Shown piece after piece: positions 1 through 5,810 of a DNA stretch of 7,009 bases. The stretch is taken from assembly GCA_003154025.1 (NCBI GenBank), contig PMCE01000140.1, positions 215 to 7,223 of the forward strand, read 5' to 3'. The notes under the pieces were generated by a model. The model saw only the letters and a list, made by a program, of their open reading frames with translations, was not told the DNA's origin and did not search any database. The stretch comes from Syntrophaceae bacterium. Its GTDB lineage: Bacteria; Desulfobacterota; SM23-61. Within the stretch, counting starts at the first letter, position 1. The number at the start of each line of letters is the position of its first letter. The position numbers were made by a program, and so were the translations under genes.

Positions 1-492
1 GCCCGGCCCAAGGTCCGGCTTCCCGGGAGCGGCGGGGCCAACGACATCGCCTCTTCCGCCCTGCGGACGGTCATCATGATGCGCCTGCAAAAAGGGAAGT
101 TTGTAAAACGGCTGCAATACCTGACCTCTCCGGGATATTTGACGGGGCCGGGGGCGCGGGAAAAGGCGGGCTTGCATGGAAGCGGGCCGGTCATGGTGGT
201 CACCGACTGTTGTATCTTCGGGTTTGATGAACAGACCAAGGAAATGGTCCTGAAGAACCTGTACCCCGGGGTAAGGGTAGAGAATATCAAGCAGTTGGTC
301 GATTGGGATCTTGCCGTGTCTCCCGACCTGGAGGAAGTGGAACCTCCCGGCGAAGACCAGCTCCGGGCCATGAGGACGTACGATTCCATGGGCTTGATCC
401 TGGAAAAGAAGTCCGCCCAGCAGGGGGAGAGTTTTGATGATTTTTGCAACCACATGAAATGTTCCTATGAGTCCATCCGGCTCGATTTCTAG
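1..492 (+). CDS. CoA-transferase beta subunit, glutaconate CoA-transferase subunit B-like (5' truncated by window edge)
   Basis: The frame is open from base 1 to the TAG at 490-492, giving 163 residues with no start in the window; the first ATG (76) is internal. This is the C-terminal part of a family I CoA-transferase beta subunit, which moves CoA from an acyl-CoA donor such as acetyl-CoA to a carboxylate in the cytoplasm with an alpha-subunit partner. Visible landmarks are the glycine-rich GSGGANDIA stretch (visible residues 10-18), IIMM-like VIMMRLQ, YLTSPGYLTGPG (about 40-51) and VVTDCCIFGFDE. This order and spacing match glutaconate CoA-transferase subunit B (GctB) as I recall it. The catalytic glutamate of the family lies in the N-terminal half, which is off the window. 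A roughly 30-residue acidic and charged tail ends in SIRLDF. The family is clear; the true substrate is not, and other 3-oxoacid or dicarboxylate CoA-transferases are possible. The alpha subunit is presumably upstream. Confidence 0.88.
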   Translation, partial: ARPKVRLPGSGGANDIASSALRTVIMMRLQKGKFVKRLQYLTSPGYLTGPGAREKAGLHGSGPVMVVTDCCIFGFDEQTKEMVLKNLYPGVRVENIKQLVDWDLAVSPDLEEVEPPGEDQLRAMRTYDSMGLILEKKSAQQGESFDDFCNHMKCSYESIRLDF

Positions 493-499
493 CCTCCTT

Positions 500-545
500 C
501 GCTAAGATTCGGCATGCCCACCGAAAGCGGAGAAGTGGTTCTTTT
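500..545 (+). terminator. Terminator-like stem-loop after the CoA-transferase gene
   Basis: Eight bases after the stop codon, CGCT (500-503) can pair with AGCG (526-529), and TTCGG (508-512) pairs with CCGAA (521-525) across an 8-nt loop. A left-side bulge separates the two helices. A T-rich run (TTCTTTTT, 539-546) follows about 10 nt later. The stem is imperfect and the U-run is offset, so this is a plausible but weak intrinsic terminator. A similar TTCGG/CCGAA hairpin lies at 4410-4422 after dctM. Confidence 0.4.
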
Positions 546-595
546 TGCCCCCCTTCCCTATTGCGATTCTCCTTCCTGGGCAAAGACAAGCTTGT

Positions 596-829
596 GGCCC
601 GGAAGTCCCGCCTTTGGCGGGATTACGCGCAGAAAGCATCGGCGGGAAAAGAATTCCGTGCGCAGATCCCCCCGTGCTTCCGCATAAAGGGGCGGGCCCA
701 TCGGGTGCCCGGCCGGGCGCCCCTACAAGGCAATAACTCTGTTCTTGGGAAAAGAACCGCTTGCCCGCCCGGCCCAGGAAATGATACCTGCCTCATGGTT
801 TCTGCGCGCAATGCACTTTTTTCCGGGCC
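596..829. repeat. Palindromic intergenic repeat element, copy A
   Basis: About 234 bp of non-coding DNA are bounded by imperfect inverted arms. GGCCCGGAA (596-604) pairs perfectly with 821-829, and the 18 bases at 622-639 pair with 795-812 at 16 positions. The left arm carries a small extra hairpin, CCCGCC-TTT-GGCGGG (607-621). The centre holds a hairpin, GGGTGCCC (703-710) with GGGCGCCC (715-722), followed by CTACAAGG. The same order of parts occurs at 4465-4691 (copy B), including the GCAGAAA-CATCGG block (629-642) and a 33-base segment (774-806) that matches 4636-4668 at 26 positions. Small ORFs across it look like chance readings. It could be a REP/MITE-like element or a structured regulatory or RNA element. 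Confidence 0.7.
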
Positions 830-902
830 GGGCAACGCCTGACATTCTATTCATCTTATTCGTACTTGGCAAAAAGTGCAGAGGGGCGAGGCGGGTTTTT
901 CC

Positions 903-931
903 TTGACGGTATTTCCTCAATTTTATATACT
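903..931 (+). promoter_or_regulatory. Candidate sigma70 promoter for the dctPQM operon
   Basis: TTGACG (903-908) and TATACT (926-931) are separated by exactly 17 bases and resemble the sigma70 consensus closely. Transcription would begin near 938, leaving a leader of about 220 nt before dctP. The leader (938-1156) has no convincing riboswitch or long hairpin that I can recognise; it holds only short palindromes such as AGACGTCT (975-982), a possible but unproven operator. The -35 box lies 22 nt after an AAAAGTGCA motif (872-880) that also precedes the garR promoter candidate. Confidence 0.6.
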
Positions 932-1146
932 CGCGCTGAAATCTTGTTCTCCCTGGATATCCTCTCTCGTCGTCAGACGTCTTTCGGCTCGGTCGGAAAC
1001 CAGACGCGGCTTACATAAATCGGGATTCTTCATTTTGGGTGTCGAGGAAATAGCCGGACCGGAATTCTGAACCCCTTTCGCCGGAAATAACTTTGGCAAA
1101 AGATGAGCCGCAGTCTTACCGGCTTCATCCAATCATCGGTTCAAAT

Positions 1147-1152
1147 GGAGGT
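1147..1152 (+). promoter_or_regulatory. Ribosome binding site that sets the dctP start at 1157
   Basis: GGAGGT lies 4 nt before ATG 1157. The in-frame upstream ATG at 1103 has no comparable site and would put 18 polar residues ahead of a normal signal peptide, so 1157 is preferred. Confidence 0.85.
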
Positions 1153-1156
1153 CACC

Positions 1157-2221
1157 ATGCAGCGGAGATGGGTATGCTGGGCCATGTTCGTCTTGGGGGC
1201 AACCTTTCTGTTCCTGCAGTCCGTCGACGCGGTCGCTCAAACCAAGCCCCTGGTCTTGCGGATCGCGGAAATGAGCCCTCCGGCCGGCACGAGGGCCGAT
1301 TTTCTCAAAAAAGCCTGCAAGGAGGTGGAGACCCTCACGGAGGGGCGCGTCAAGATGGAGATCTACTGGAGTGAATCCCTGGTCAAAGTGAAAGAAATGC
1401 CCAGGGCCATCCAGCGGGGGCTCTGCGACGGCGCCTGGGTCATCGCCATCTATACCCCGGCGGAGATTCCTCTGTGGACTCACTACATGGTGATGCTCTC
1501 CCATCCCAAGGGGGATGACGCCGCCTGGATTACCAAGAAGATGTGGGATCTCTTCGACGCCTCGAAGCCCCTTCGCAACGACCTGGAAAAACTGGGGCAG
1601 ACGGCCTGGTTCGCCTGTCCCTATGATTCCTACTGCATGTATTCCAAGAAGGCCGTCAAGAATCTGGCGGACATGAAGGGAATGCGCGTCCGGGTTTCGG
1701 GTGAAGGATACTCCAAGATGGTGAGCGCCATCGGGATGGCGCCCACTTTTGTTCCCGCGGGCGATGTCTATTCGGCTTTGGAAAGGGGAACGGTGGACGG
1801 AGCCATCGCCGGATGGGAATGGGGGAAACGGTACGGCTTCTTTGAGATCGTACCTTATGTCGTGGATACCAACGTTTTCATGATGTACGCCTTCAACAAC
1901 ATTTCCCTTGCCTCCCTAAAGAAGATGTCGGAGAAAGACCGGAAGACTTTCCTGGACGTGGGAAGGCGGGTGTCGATGGAGTACTCGGAGGTTTTGAAAA
2001 AAGAGCGGGAAGATTACAAGACTTTCATGGCCAGCAAGGGGGTTAAGGTCCTGCCCTTCCCCGCGGAAGAGATCAAGAAATGGGCAGACCTTCCGGAGGT
2101 GAAGGGGCTGATGAAGGCCTGGATTGACGAGCAGAACAAAGCCGGAAGACCCGGGACCGAGGTTATGAAGACCTTCCTGAAGACTTTTGAAGTGCCGGAT
2201 TGGATGCCGGCGGGATATTGA
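1157..2221 (+). CDS. dctP: TRAP transporter periplasmic solute-binding protein, DctP/TAXI-class DctP family
   Basis: This 354-residue protein is the extracytoplasmic receptor of a tripartite ATP-independent periplasmic (TRAP) transporter; it captures an organic acid and delivers it to the DctQ-DctM membrane complex. Residues 1-27 form a signal peptide: MQRR, a hydrophobic core at about 5-20, and a probable cut after AVA (27). The mature part has the DctP-family layout: an N-terminal lobe beginning LVLRIAEMSPPAGTRADFL (32-50), GRVKMEIYW (63-71), the hinge and ligand segment LADMKGMRVRV (170-180), and GTVDGAIAGWEWG (211-223). By alignment to the family motif, Arg179 should be the arginine that holds the substrate carboxylate. 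Length is normal. It is first in the dctPQM operon, 161 bp before dctQ. Within the family, the DctP type fits better than the TAXI type. The substrate is unknown; a mono- or dicarboxylate, perhaps aromatic or hydroxylated, is an inference only. Confidence 0.93.
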   Translation: MQRRWVCWAMFVLGATFLFLQSVDAVAQTKPLVLRIAEMSPPAGTRADFLKKACKEVETLTEGRVKMEIYWSESLVKVKEMPRAIQRGLCDGAWVIAIYTPAEIPLWTHYMVMLSHPKGDDAAWITKKMWDLFDASKPLRNDLEKLGQTAWFACPYDSYCMYSKKAVKNLADMKGMRVRVSGEGYSKMVSAIGMAPTFVPAGDVYSALERGTVDGAIAGWEWGKRYGFFEIVPYVVDTNVFMMYAFNNISLASLKKMSEKDRKTFLDVGRRVSMEYSEVLKKEREDYKTFMASKGVKVLPFPAEEIKKWADLPEVKGLMKAWIDEQNKAGRPGTEVMKTFLKTFEVPDWMPAGY

Positions 2222-2242
2222 AGTTCCCCGAGAATTGGAGGT

Positions 2243-2277
2243 CCCCGCATGCGGGGCCGGGCTTTTCGGTCCCGCAT
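2243..2277 (+). promoter_or_regulatory. Intercistronic stem-loop(s) between dctP and dctQ
   Basis: Two overlapping, mutually exclusive structures are visible. One is the self-complementary CCCCGCATGCGGGG (2243-2256). The other is an 11-bp stem, ATGCGGGGCCG (2249-2259) with 2267-2277, having one G.U pair and a 7-nt loop. Only ATCTTT-like bases follow, so it is at best a weak terminator. A smaller hairpin lies at 2309-2327 (CCGAG/CTCGG). In TRAP operons the binding protein is needed in excess over the membrane parts, so a 3'-end-protecting or attenuating hairpin here would make sense (inference). Confidence 0.5.
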
Positions 2278-2382
2278 CTTTGCGCCTGGTACATTCCCAG
2301 CCCGCGGACCGAGTTCGGGAACCTCGGAAGGAAAAGGGAGAGCCGTAAACCGAAAACCGGGCGTCCATAAAGAAGGGTACAT

Positions 2383-2952
2383 ATGAATTCGTGGAATCGT
2401 TTCATCTCCCTGGGAAACTCCATTGCCGAAAAAATCTCCGGGGGGATCGCCCTGCTCGTCACCCTGCTCATCAGCTTCGACGTGATTCTGCGGTACATCT
2501 TCCGGGCCTCCATCCCTGCGTCCGTGGAGTTCACCCAGGTCCTGCTGGTGCTGCTGGTTTACCTCGCCCTGGGGAAAGCCCAGGAGGCCAAGCAACACAT
2601 CCGGGTTGAATTCGTCCTCGAGAAACTATCGCCGGGAGTGAGGCGGTACTGGGAGATCGTGGTGCACTTTTTCGCCCTGGTCTTTATCGCCATCGTCTTC
2701 TGGGAATCCCTCGGGTTGTTTATCGACTCCATTTCGGTCATGGAGTACTACGGCGGCGCGGTCCGAGTGCCCATATACCCGGCCCGCGGGGCCATCTTGG
2801 TGGGCTGCGGGCTCATGACTTTGCAGCTCGTGAGGGACCTGATCGACCTTCTCTCCCCGAAGAGCAAACTCGTGGAGGTGGCCAGCCCGGAGGTGAGGGA
2901 GATCGAAGAGGCCATCCAGAAAGCAGAGGAAGAGCAGAACCGGATTAAGTGA
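2383..2952 (+). CDS. dctQ: TRAP transporter small membrane subunit DctQ
   Basis: This 189-residue protein is the small permease subunit of the TRAP system, which packs against DctM and helps dock the binding protein. Four hydrophobic segments are visible at about 19-38, 47-66, 89-111 and 133-155, the standard DctQ number. Family signatures are DVILRYIF (33-40, with Asp33 and Arg37), ASVEFTQVLLVLLVYLALGKAQ (46-67), HIRVEFV (72-78) and a VPIYPARG loop (129-136). After the last helix comes a cytoplasmic-looking tail of about 30 residues rich in Glu and Lys (EIEEAIQKAEEEQNRIK), probably helical. The ATG follows an AGAAGGG site (2371-2377) at 5 nt; this start leaves the expected short N-terminus before helix 1. 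The stop codon lies inside the tandem-repeat hairpin that separates it from dctM. The family is clear although sequence conservation in DctQ is usually low. Confidence 0.9.
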   Translation: MNSWNRFISLGNSIAEKISGGIALLVTLLISFDVILRYIFRASIPASVEFTQVLLVLLVYLALGKAQEAKQHIRVEFVLEKLSPGVRRYWEIVVHFFALVFIAIVFWESLGLFIDSISVMEYYGGAVRVPIYPARGAILVGCGLMTLQLVRDLIDLLSPKSKLVEVASPEVREIEEAIQKAEEEQNRIK

Positions 2953-3027
2953 AAGTGAAAGTGTAAGTGAAAGGTAAGGAAAAGGGAAACGAATCTCTTC
3001 CATTCACTTTCGACTTTCACTTTCACT
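2948..3027. repeat. Stop-codon-anchored tandem repeat with its inverted copy (dctQ-dctM gap)
   Basis: Near-tandem GTGAAA/GTGTAA units start at the dctQ stop (TGA 2950-2952) and run to about 2973. Their inverted copy lies at 3003-3027. AGTGAAAGTGAAAGT (2948-2962) pairs perfectly with 3013-3027 over 15 bp, and AAGTGAA (2965-2971) extends the pairing to 3003-3009 past a small bulge. The loop is about 31 nt and purine-rich. In mRNA this would be a long hairpin ending 12 nt before the dctM ribosome binding site. Confidence 0.8.
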
Positions 3028-3047
3028 GAAATCTGCATTGGAGAAAT

Positions 3048-4358
3048 ATGGAACCATTCGTCGTAGGGATCGCCGCCATCGTCGTGCTGGTGGTCATGCT
3101 GTTCCTGGGATTCCACGTATTCGTGGCCATGGGACTAGTCGGCTTGGTCGGCTTCTACCTGATTACCGGAAACCTGTCGGGCGCCGGCGCGCTGGCTTCT
3201 TCCACCGCCTATTCCGTGGGGGCAACCTATGAGTTTTCGGTCATCCCCCTCTTTATCCTCCTGGGAATGGTCATCTACGAGAGCGGGATGGCCACCTCCA
3301 TCTACGAGGCCATGTACCGCTGGGTGGGCCGGCTGCCCGGGGGATTGGCCATCGCCACCACCTTTGCGGTCGCCTTTTTCAGCGCCGTGAGCGGTTCCAG
3401 CCTCGCCTGCGCGGTGACCTTTTCCAAACTGGCCATCCCGGAGATGGTGAAGAGGGGATACCATAAGGGGTTGGCCTGCGGCATGGTGGCCGGAGCGGCA
3501 ACGCAGGATTCCCTGATTCCGCCCAGCGCTCTCCTGGTCATCTACGCCATTTTGACGGAACAGTCCATCGGAAAATGCCTGATGGCGGGGATGCTTCCGG
3601 GGATCCTTTCCTGCCTGCTGTATGCCGTGGCGGAATATTTCATCGCGGTCATCAAACCTGAATGGATGCCCAAGGGCCCGAGCTTCACCCTGAAGGAAAA
3701 GATGGAAGCGCTCCGCGGGGCCTGGCAGATTCCCCTTCTCGCCATTCTCATCCTGGGGGCAATCTATTCCGGGGTCTGCACCCCCACCGAAGCGGCGGCC
3801 TTCGGCACCTTCATGGCCATGCTCATCGGACTTTGGGCGGTGGGCCTCAGGCGATTAAAGCTTCCCCAGGGCCTCCGGAACACCGTGACCTCATCCGCTT
3901 TTCTCTATGCCATATTGATCGGGGCCTTCATGTTCAGCAGCTTCATGGCCGTCAGCCGGATTCCGACCCAGATGTCCGATTTCATCAAGGGCGCCGGGGT
4001 GAGCCGGGAGATGGTCCTCTTCATCATCATCGTCATCTACACCATCCTCGGCTGTTTTATGAGCGCCACCGCCATGGTGGTGGTGACCATGCCCATCTTC
4101 TTCCCGATTATGATGTCCCTTCAGTATGACCCGATTTGGTTCGGGGTGATCGTGGTGAAAATGGCGGGGATCGGAATGTTGACTCCTCCCGTGGGGCTCA
4201 GCGTGTATGCGGTGAAAGCCACCGTGGGGGATTTGGCCAAACTGGAGGAGGTCTTTAAAGGCGCCATGATCTTCCTGGTGATGGACTACATCGCTCTTCT
4301 CTTCATCATTTATTTTCCCTGGCTCTCCTTATTCCTGCCCAACATGATGATTAAGTGA
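3048..4358 (+). CDS. dctM: TRAP transporter large membrane subunit DctM
   Basis: This 436-residue, very hydrophobic protein is the transport subunit that couples sodium entry to solute uptake. Its length and repeated helix pattern fit DctM of the ion transporter superfamily. Signatures in order are SVIPLFILLGMVIYESG (64-80), the re-entrant-hairpin segment SAVSGSSLACA (112-122), IPEMVKRGYHKG (130-141), SLIPPSALLVIYAILTEQSIG (155-175), AGMLPGIL (180-187), GAIYSGVCTPTEAAAFG (237-253), and near the C-terminus DPIWFGVIVVKM (361-372) with LTPPVGLSVYAVK (378-390). The two SGSS/IPPS and CTPTE/TPPVG regions form the pseudo-symmetric sodium and substrate site. ATG 3048 follows GGAG (3040-3043). It is last in the operon and closely follows dctQ. 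Small departures from the usual motifs are GAATQDSLIPPS where a GGTLGILIPPS-like stretch is common, and CTPTEA where FTPTEA is common; these suggest a divergent subfamily rather than loss of function. Confidence 0.95.
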   Translation: MEPFVVGIAAIVVLVVMLFLGFHVFVAMGLVGLVGFYLITGNLSGAGALASSTAYSVGATYEFSVIPLFILLGMVIYESGMATSIYEAMYRWVGRLPGGLAIATTFAVAFFSAVSGSSLACAVTFSKLAIPEMVKRGYHKGLACGMVAGAATQDSLIPPSALLVIYAILTEQSIGKCLMAGMLPGILSCLLYAVAEYFIAVIKPEWMPKGPSFTLKEKMEALRGAWQIPLLAILILGAIYSGVCTPTEAAAFGTFMAMLIGLWAVGLRRLKLPQGLRNTVTSSAFLYAILIGAFMFSSFMAVSRIPTQMSDFIKGAGVSREMVLFIIIVIYTILGCFMSATAMVVVTMPIFFPIMMSLQYDPIWFGVIVVKMAGIGMLTPPVGLSVYAVKATVGDLAKLEEVFKGAMIFLVMDYIALLFIIYFPWLSLFLPNMMIK

Positions 4359-4402
4359 GGGGGAAGCCGCGATTCTGGCTAAGCCATTCCCGGGCGCCAG
4401 CT

Positions 4403-4424
4403 AGAAGATTTCGGTGGCCGAACC
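4403..4424 (+). other. Short stem-loop after dctM
   Basis: TTCGG (4410-4414) and CCGAA (4418-4422) flank a 3-nt loop, preceded by AGAAGAT. The stop-to-element interval after the CoA-transferase gene has the same TTCGG/CCGAA pair (508-525), preceded by AAGA. There is no good T-run behind it, so a terminator role is uncertain. The rest of 4359-4464 shows nothing I can name. Confidence 0.3.
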
Positions 4425-4464
4425 TAAACAAGCCCATCTTTCCTTTGGAGATATCCTTTGCCGT

Positions 4465-4691
4465 GGCCCGGGGTCAAGGGCGTTGCCCGCAGAAAACATC
4501 GGCCGGGCGGGCCCTTTTCCGGGGGGCTCAGATCGGCTTCCGCAGGATGAGTCGGGCTCATCGGGCGACCGCCAGTCGCCCCTACCAGGACCGCAGACCG
4601 TCGCGGGGATCCCCAGACCGGTTGGCCCGACCGATCCAGGGAATAGAAGGTGCCTCATGATTTCTGCGGGCAACGCCCTTGACCCCGGGCC
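4465..4691. repeat. Palindromic intergenic repeat element, copy B, with perfect 31-bp inverted arms
   Basis: The 31 bases at 4465-4495 are the exact reverse complement of 4661-4691, and ACAT/ATGA continues the pairing inward for three of four bases. Inside are two adjacent hairpins: GATGAG-TCGGG-CTCATC (4546-4562), and GGGCGAC-CGCCA-GTCGCCC (4563-4581) followed by CTACCAGG. Copy A (596-829) has the same plan: arm, GCAGAAA-CATCGG block, CATCGGG hairpin with CGCCCCTAC, and a TGCCTCATG-TTTCTGCG segment. Both copies point the same way relative to the downstream gene. No clear target-site duplication flanks the arms and no transposase lies nearby. It could be a non-autonomous mobile repeat, or a conserved structured regulatory element. 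Confidence 0.8.
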
Positions 4692-4757
4692 TGAGAAAGC
4701 CTCCCAGACTTTGACTTTCATCTGCTTTACCAAAAGTGCAGGAGCCAAACAAGCCGC

Positions 4758-4786
4758 TTGACAGCCCCGCCCGGCCCGAATAACCT
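4758..4786 (+). promoter_or_regulatory. Candidate promoter for the garR-like gene
   Basis: A consensus -35 box, TTGACA (4758-4763), is followed after 17 bases by TAACCT (4781-4786), a weak -10 that keeps only the TA...T positions. An AAAAGTGCA motif (4732-4740) sits 17 nt upstream, as at the dctP promoter. The leader of about 125 nt contains a short GGGAAT/ATTCCC stem (4842-4847 with 4861-4866) whose meaning is unclear. Confidence 0.4.
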
Positions 4787-4905
4787 AATCATAGGCTGCA
4801 ATTCGGTTTCCTGCGGCGAAAAGCTAAGATTCGTTCCACACGGGAATGCACCTTTGCGGTATTCCCCCAAAAAAAGAAGGCGCGGGTAATTCTTCGCCTT
4901 GAAAA

Positions 4906-4915
4906 GGGAGAAGGA
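4906..4915 (+). promoter_or_regulatory. Ribosome binding site choosing ATG 4917
   Basis: GGGAGAAGGA ends one base before the ATG region. GGAG (4907-4910) is 6 nt from ATG 4917. The longer reading from TTG 4899 would contain this site within its coding sequence and add only six residues, so it is rejected as the start. Confidence 0.8.
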
Positions 4916-4916
4916 A

Positions 4917-5810
4917 ATGGCAAAGTTGGGTTTCATCGGACTGGGAATCATGGGCAAGCCCATGGCGGGACACTTGGTGAAAGCGGGTTTTGAAGTTTCG
5001 GTTCACGACCTGAATCCGGCCTCGGTTCAGGAATTGGTGGCCAAGGGGGCATCGGCCTGCAAGAGCTCCATGGAGATCGGCCAGAAATCGGACATCATCT
5101 TCATCATCGTCCCCGACACGCCCGACGTGGAGGCGGTTCTGTACGGTAAGGACGGCTTGACCGAAGGGCTGAAAGCGGGCTCAATCGTCGTGGATATGAG
5201 CTCCATCTCCCCCATCGCCACCAAGGAATTCGCTAAGAAGCTGGGCGCGATGAAGGTGAAGATGCTGGATGCGCCCGTATCGGGCGGCCAGGTGGGCGCG
5301 GAAAATGCCTCTCTGTCCATCATGGTGGGCGGTGAGGCTGAGGTCTTCGAAAAGATAAAACCCTATTTCCAGTTGATGGGCAAAAACATCGTCCATGTGG
5401 GCGGGAATGGGGACGGTCAGACCTGCAAGGTGGCCAACCAGATCATCGTGGCCCTGAACATCGAGGCGGTTGCGGAAGCCCTGCTGTTTGCTTCCAAAGC
5501 CGGGGCCGATCCGGTCAAAGTGAGGGCTGCTCTGATGGGCGGGTTCGCCCACAGCCGGATCCTGGAACTGCACGGGGAAAAGATGCTCCGCCGGACTTTC
5601 AACCCCGGTTTCCGCATCCGCCTACATCAGAAAGATCTGAACCTGGCTCTGCAGTCCGCCAGAAGCATGGGTTTGAGCTTGCCCAACACGGCAACCGCCC
5701 AGGAACTCTTCAACGCTGTCGCCGCCCAGGGGGGAATCGACCTGGACCATTCGGCCATGCTGCTGGCCCTGGAGAAACTGGCCAACCACGAGGTCAAAGG
5801 ATCATCGTAA
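4917..5810 (+). CDS. garR: NAD-dependent 3-hydroxyacid dehydrogenase, tartronate semialdehyde reductase (GarR/GlxR)-like
   Basis: This 297-residue cytoplasmic enzyme belongs to the beta-hydroxyacid dehydrogenase family, which interconverts 3-hydroxy acids and semialdehydes; GarR itself reduces tartronate semialdehyde to D-glycerate. The Rossmann domain begins KLGFIGLGIMGKPMAGHL (3-20) with the GxGxxG loop. Asp31 at the end of the second strand suggests NAD(H) over NADP(H). Substrate and catalytic motifs are DAPVSGG (118-124), TCKVANQIIVALNIEA (169-184) with catalytic Lys171 and Asn174, and the GarR-like C-terminal stretch FNPGFRIRLHQKDLNLAL (228-245) with Lys239-Asp240. The match to E. coli GarR, as I recall it, runs the whole length, including the LANQVIVALNIAA and FKPGFRIDLHIKDLANAL regions. 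3-Hydroxyisobutyrate dehydrogenase or another family member cannot be excluded. It lies 558 bp after dctM with its own likely promoter, so it is probably a separate transcript. It converges on the nitroreductase gene. Confidence 0.87.
   Translation: MAKLGFIGLGIMGKPMAGHLVKAGFEVSVHDLNPASVQELVAKGASACKSSMEIGQKSDIIFIIVPDTPDVEAVLYGKDGLTEGLKAGSIVVDMSSISPIATKEFAKKLGAMKVKMLDAPVSGGQVGAENASLSIMVGGEAEVFEKIKPYFQLMGKNIVHVGGNGDGQTCKVANQIIVALNIEAVAEALLFASKAGADPVKVRAALMGGFAHSRILELHGEKMLRRTFNPGFRIRLHQKDLNLALQSARSMGLSLPNTATAQELFNAVAAQGGIDLDHSAMLLALEKLANHEVKGSS

Noticed and set aside
561..842. Open frames of 60-90 codons on both strands across the first intergenic region
   Set aside because: They overlap the palindromic element on several frames, are rich in Pro/Arg/Gly as expected from GC-rich DNA, lack ribosome binding sites and resemble no family I know.
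876..1070. 64-residue + frame overlapping the dctP promoter
   Set aside because: It crosses the TTGACG/TATACT promoter, and its composition is not protein-like; no start site supports it.
1103..1156. Longer dctP from the upstream ATG at 1103
   Set aside because: No Shine-Dalgarno site precedes it, and it would bury a normal signal peptide behind 18 polar residues; GGAGGT supports 1157.
2948..3027. CRISPR-like array, because of repeated GTGAAA units
   Set aside because: Units are 6 bp and contiguous, with no unique spacers, and the second set is inverted.
4355..4761. Overlapping + frames after dctM, one touching the dctM stop codon
   Set aside because: They read through the inverted-repeat element in two frames and look like chance frames in GC-rich palindromic DNA.
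4899..4916. TTG start giving six extra residues for the garR-like protein
   Set aside because: The ribosome binding site lies inside this extension and fits ATG 4917, after which the Rossmann fold begins normally.
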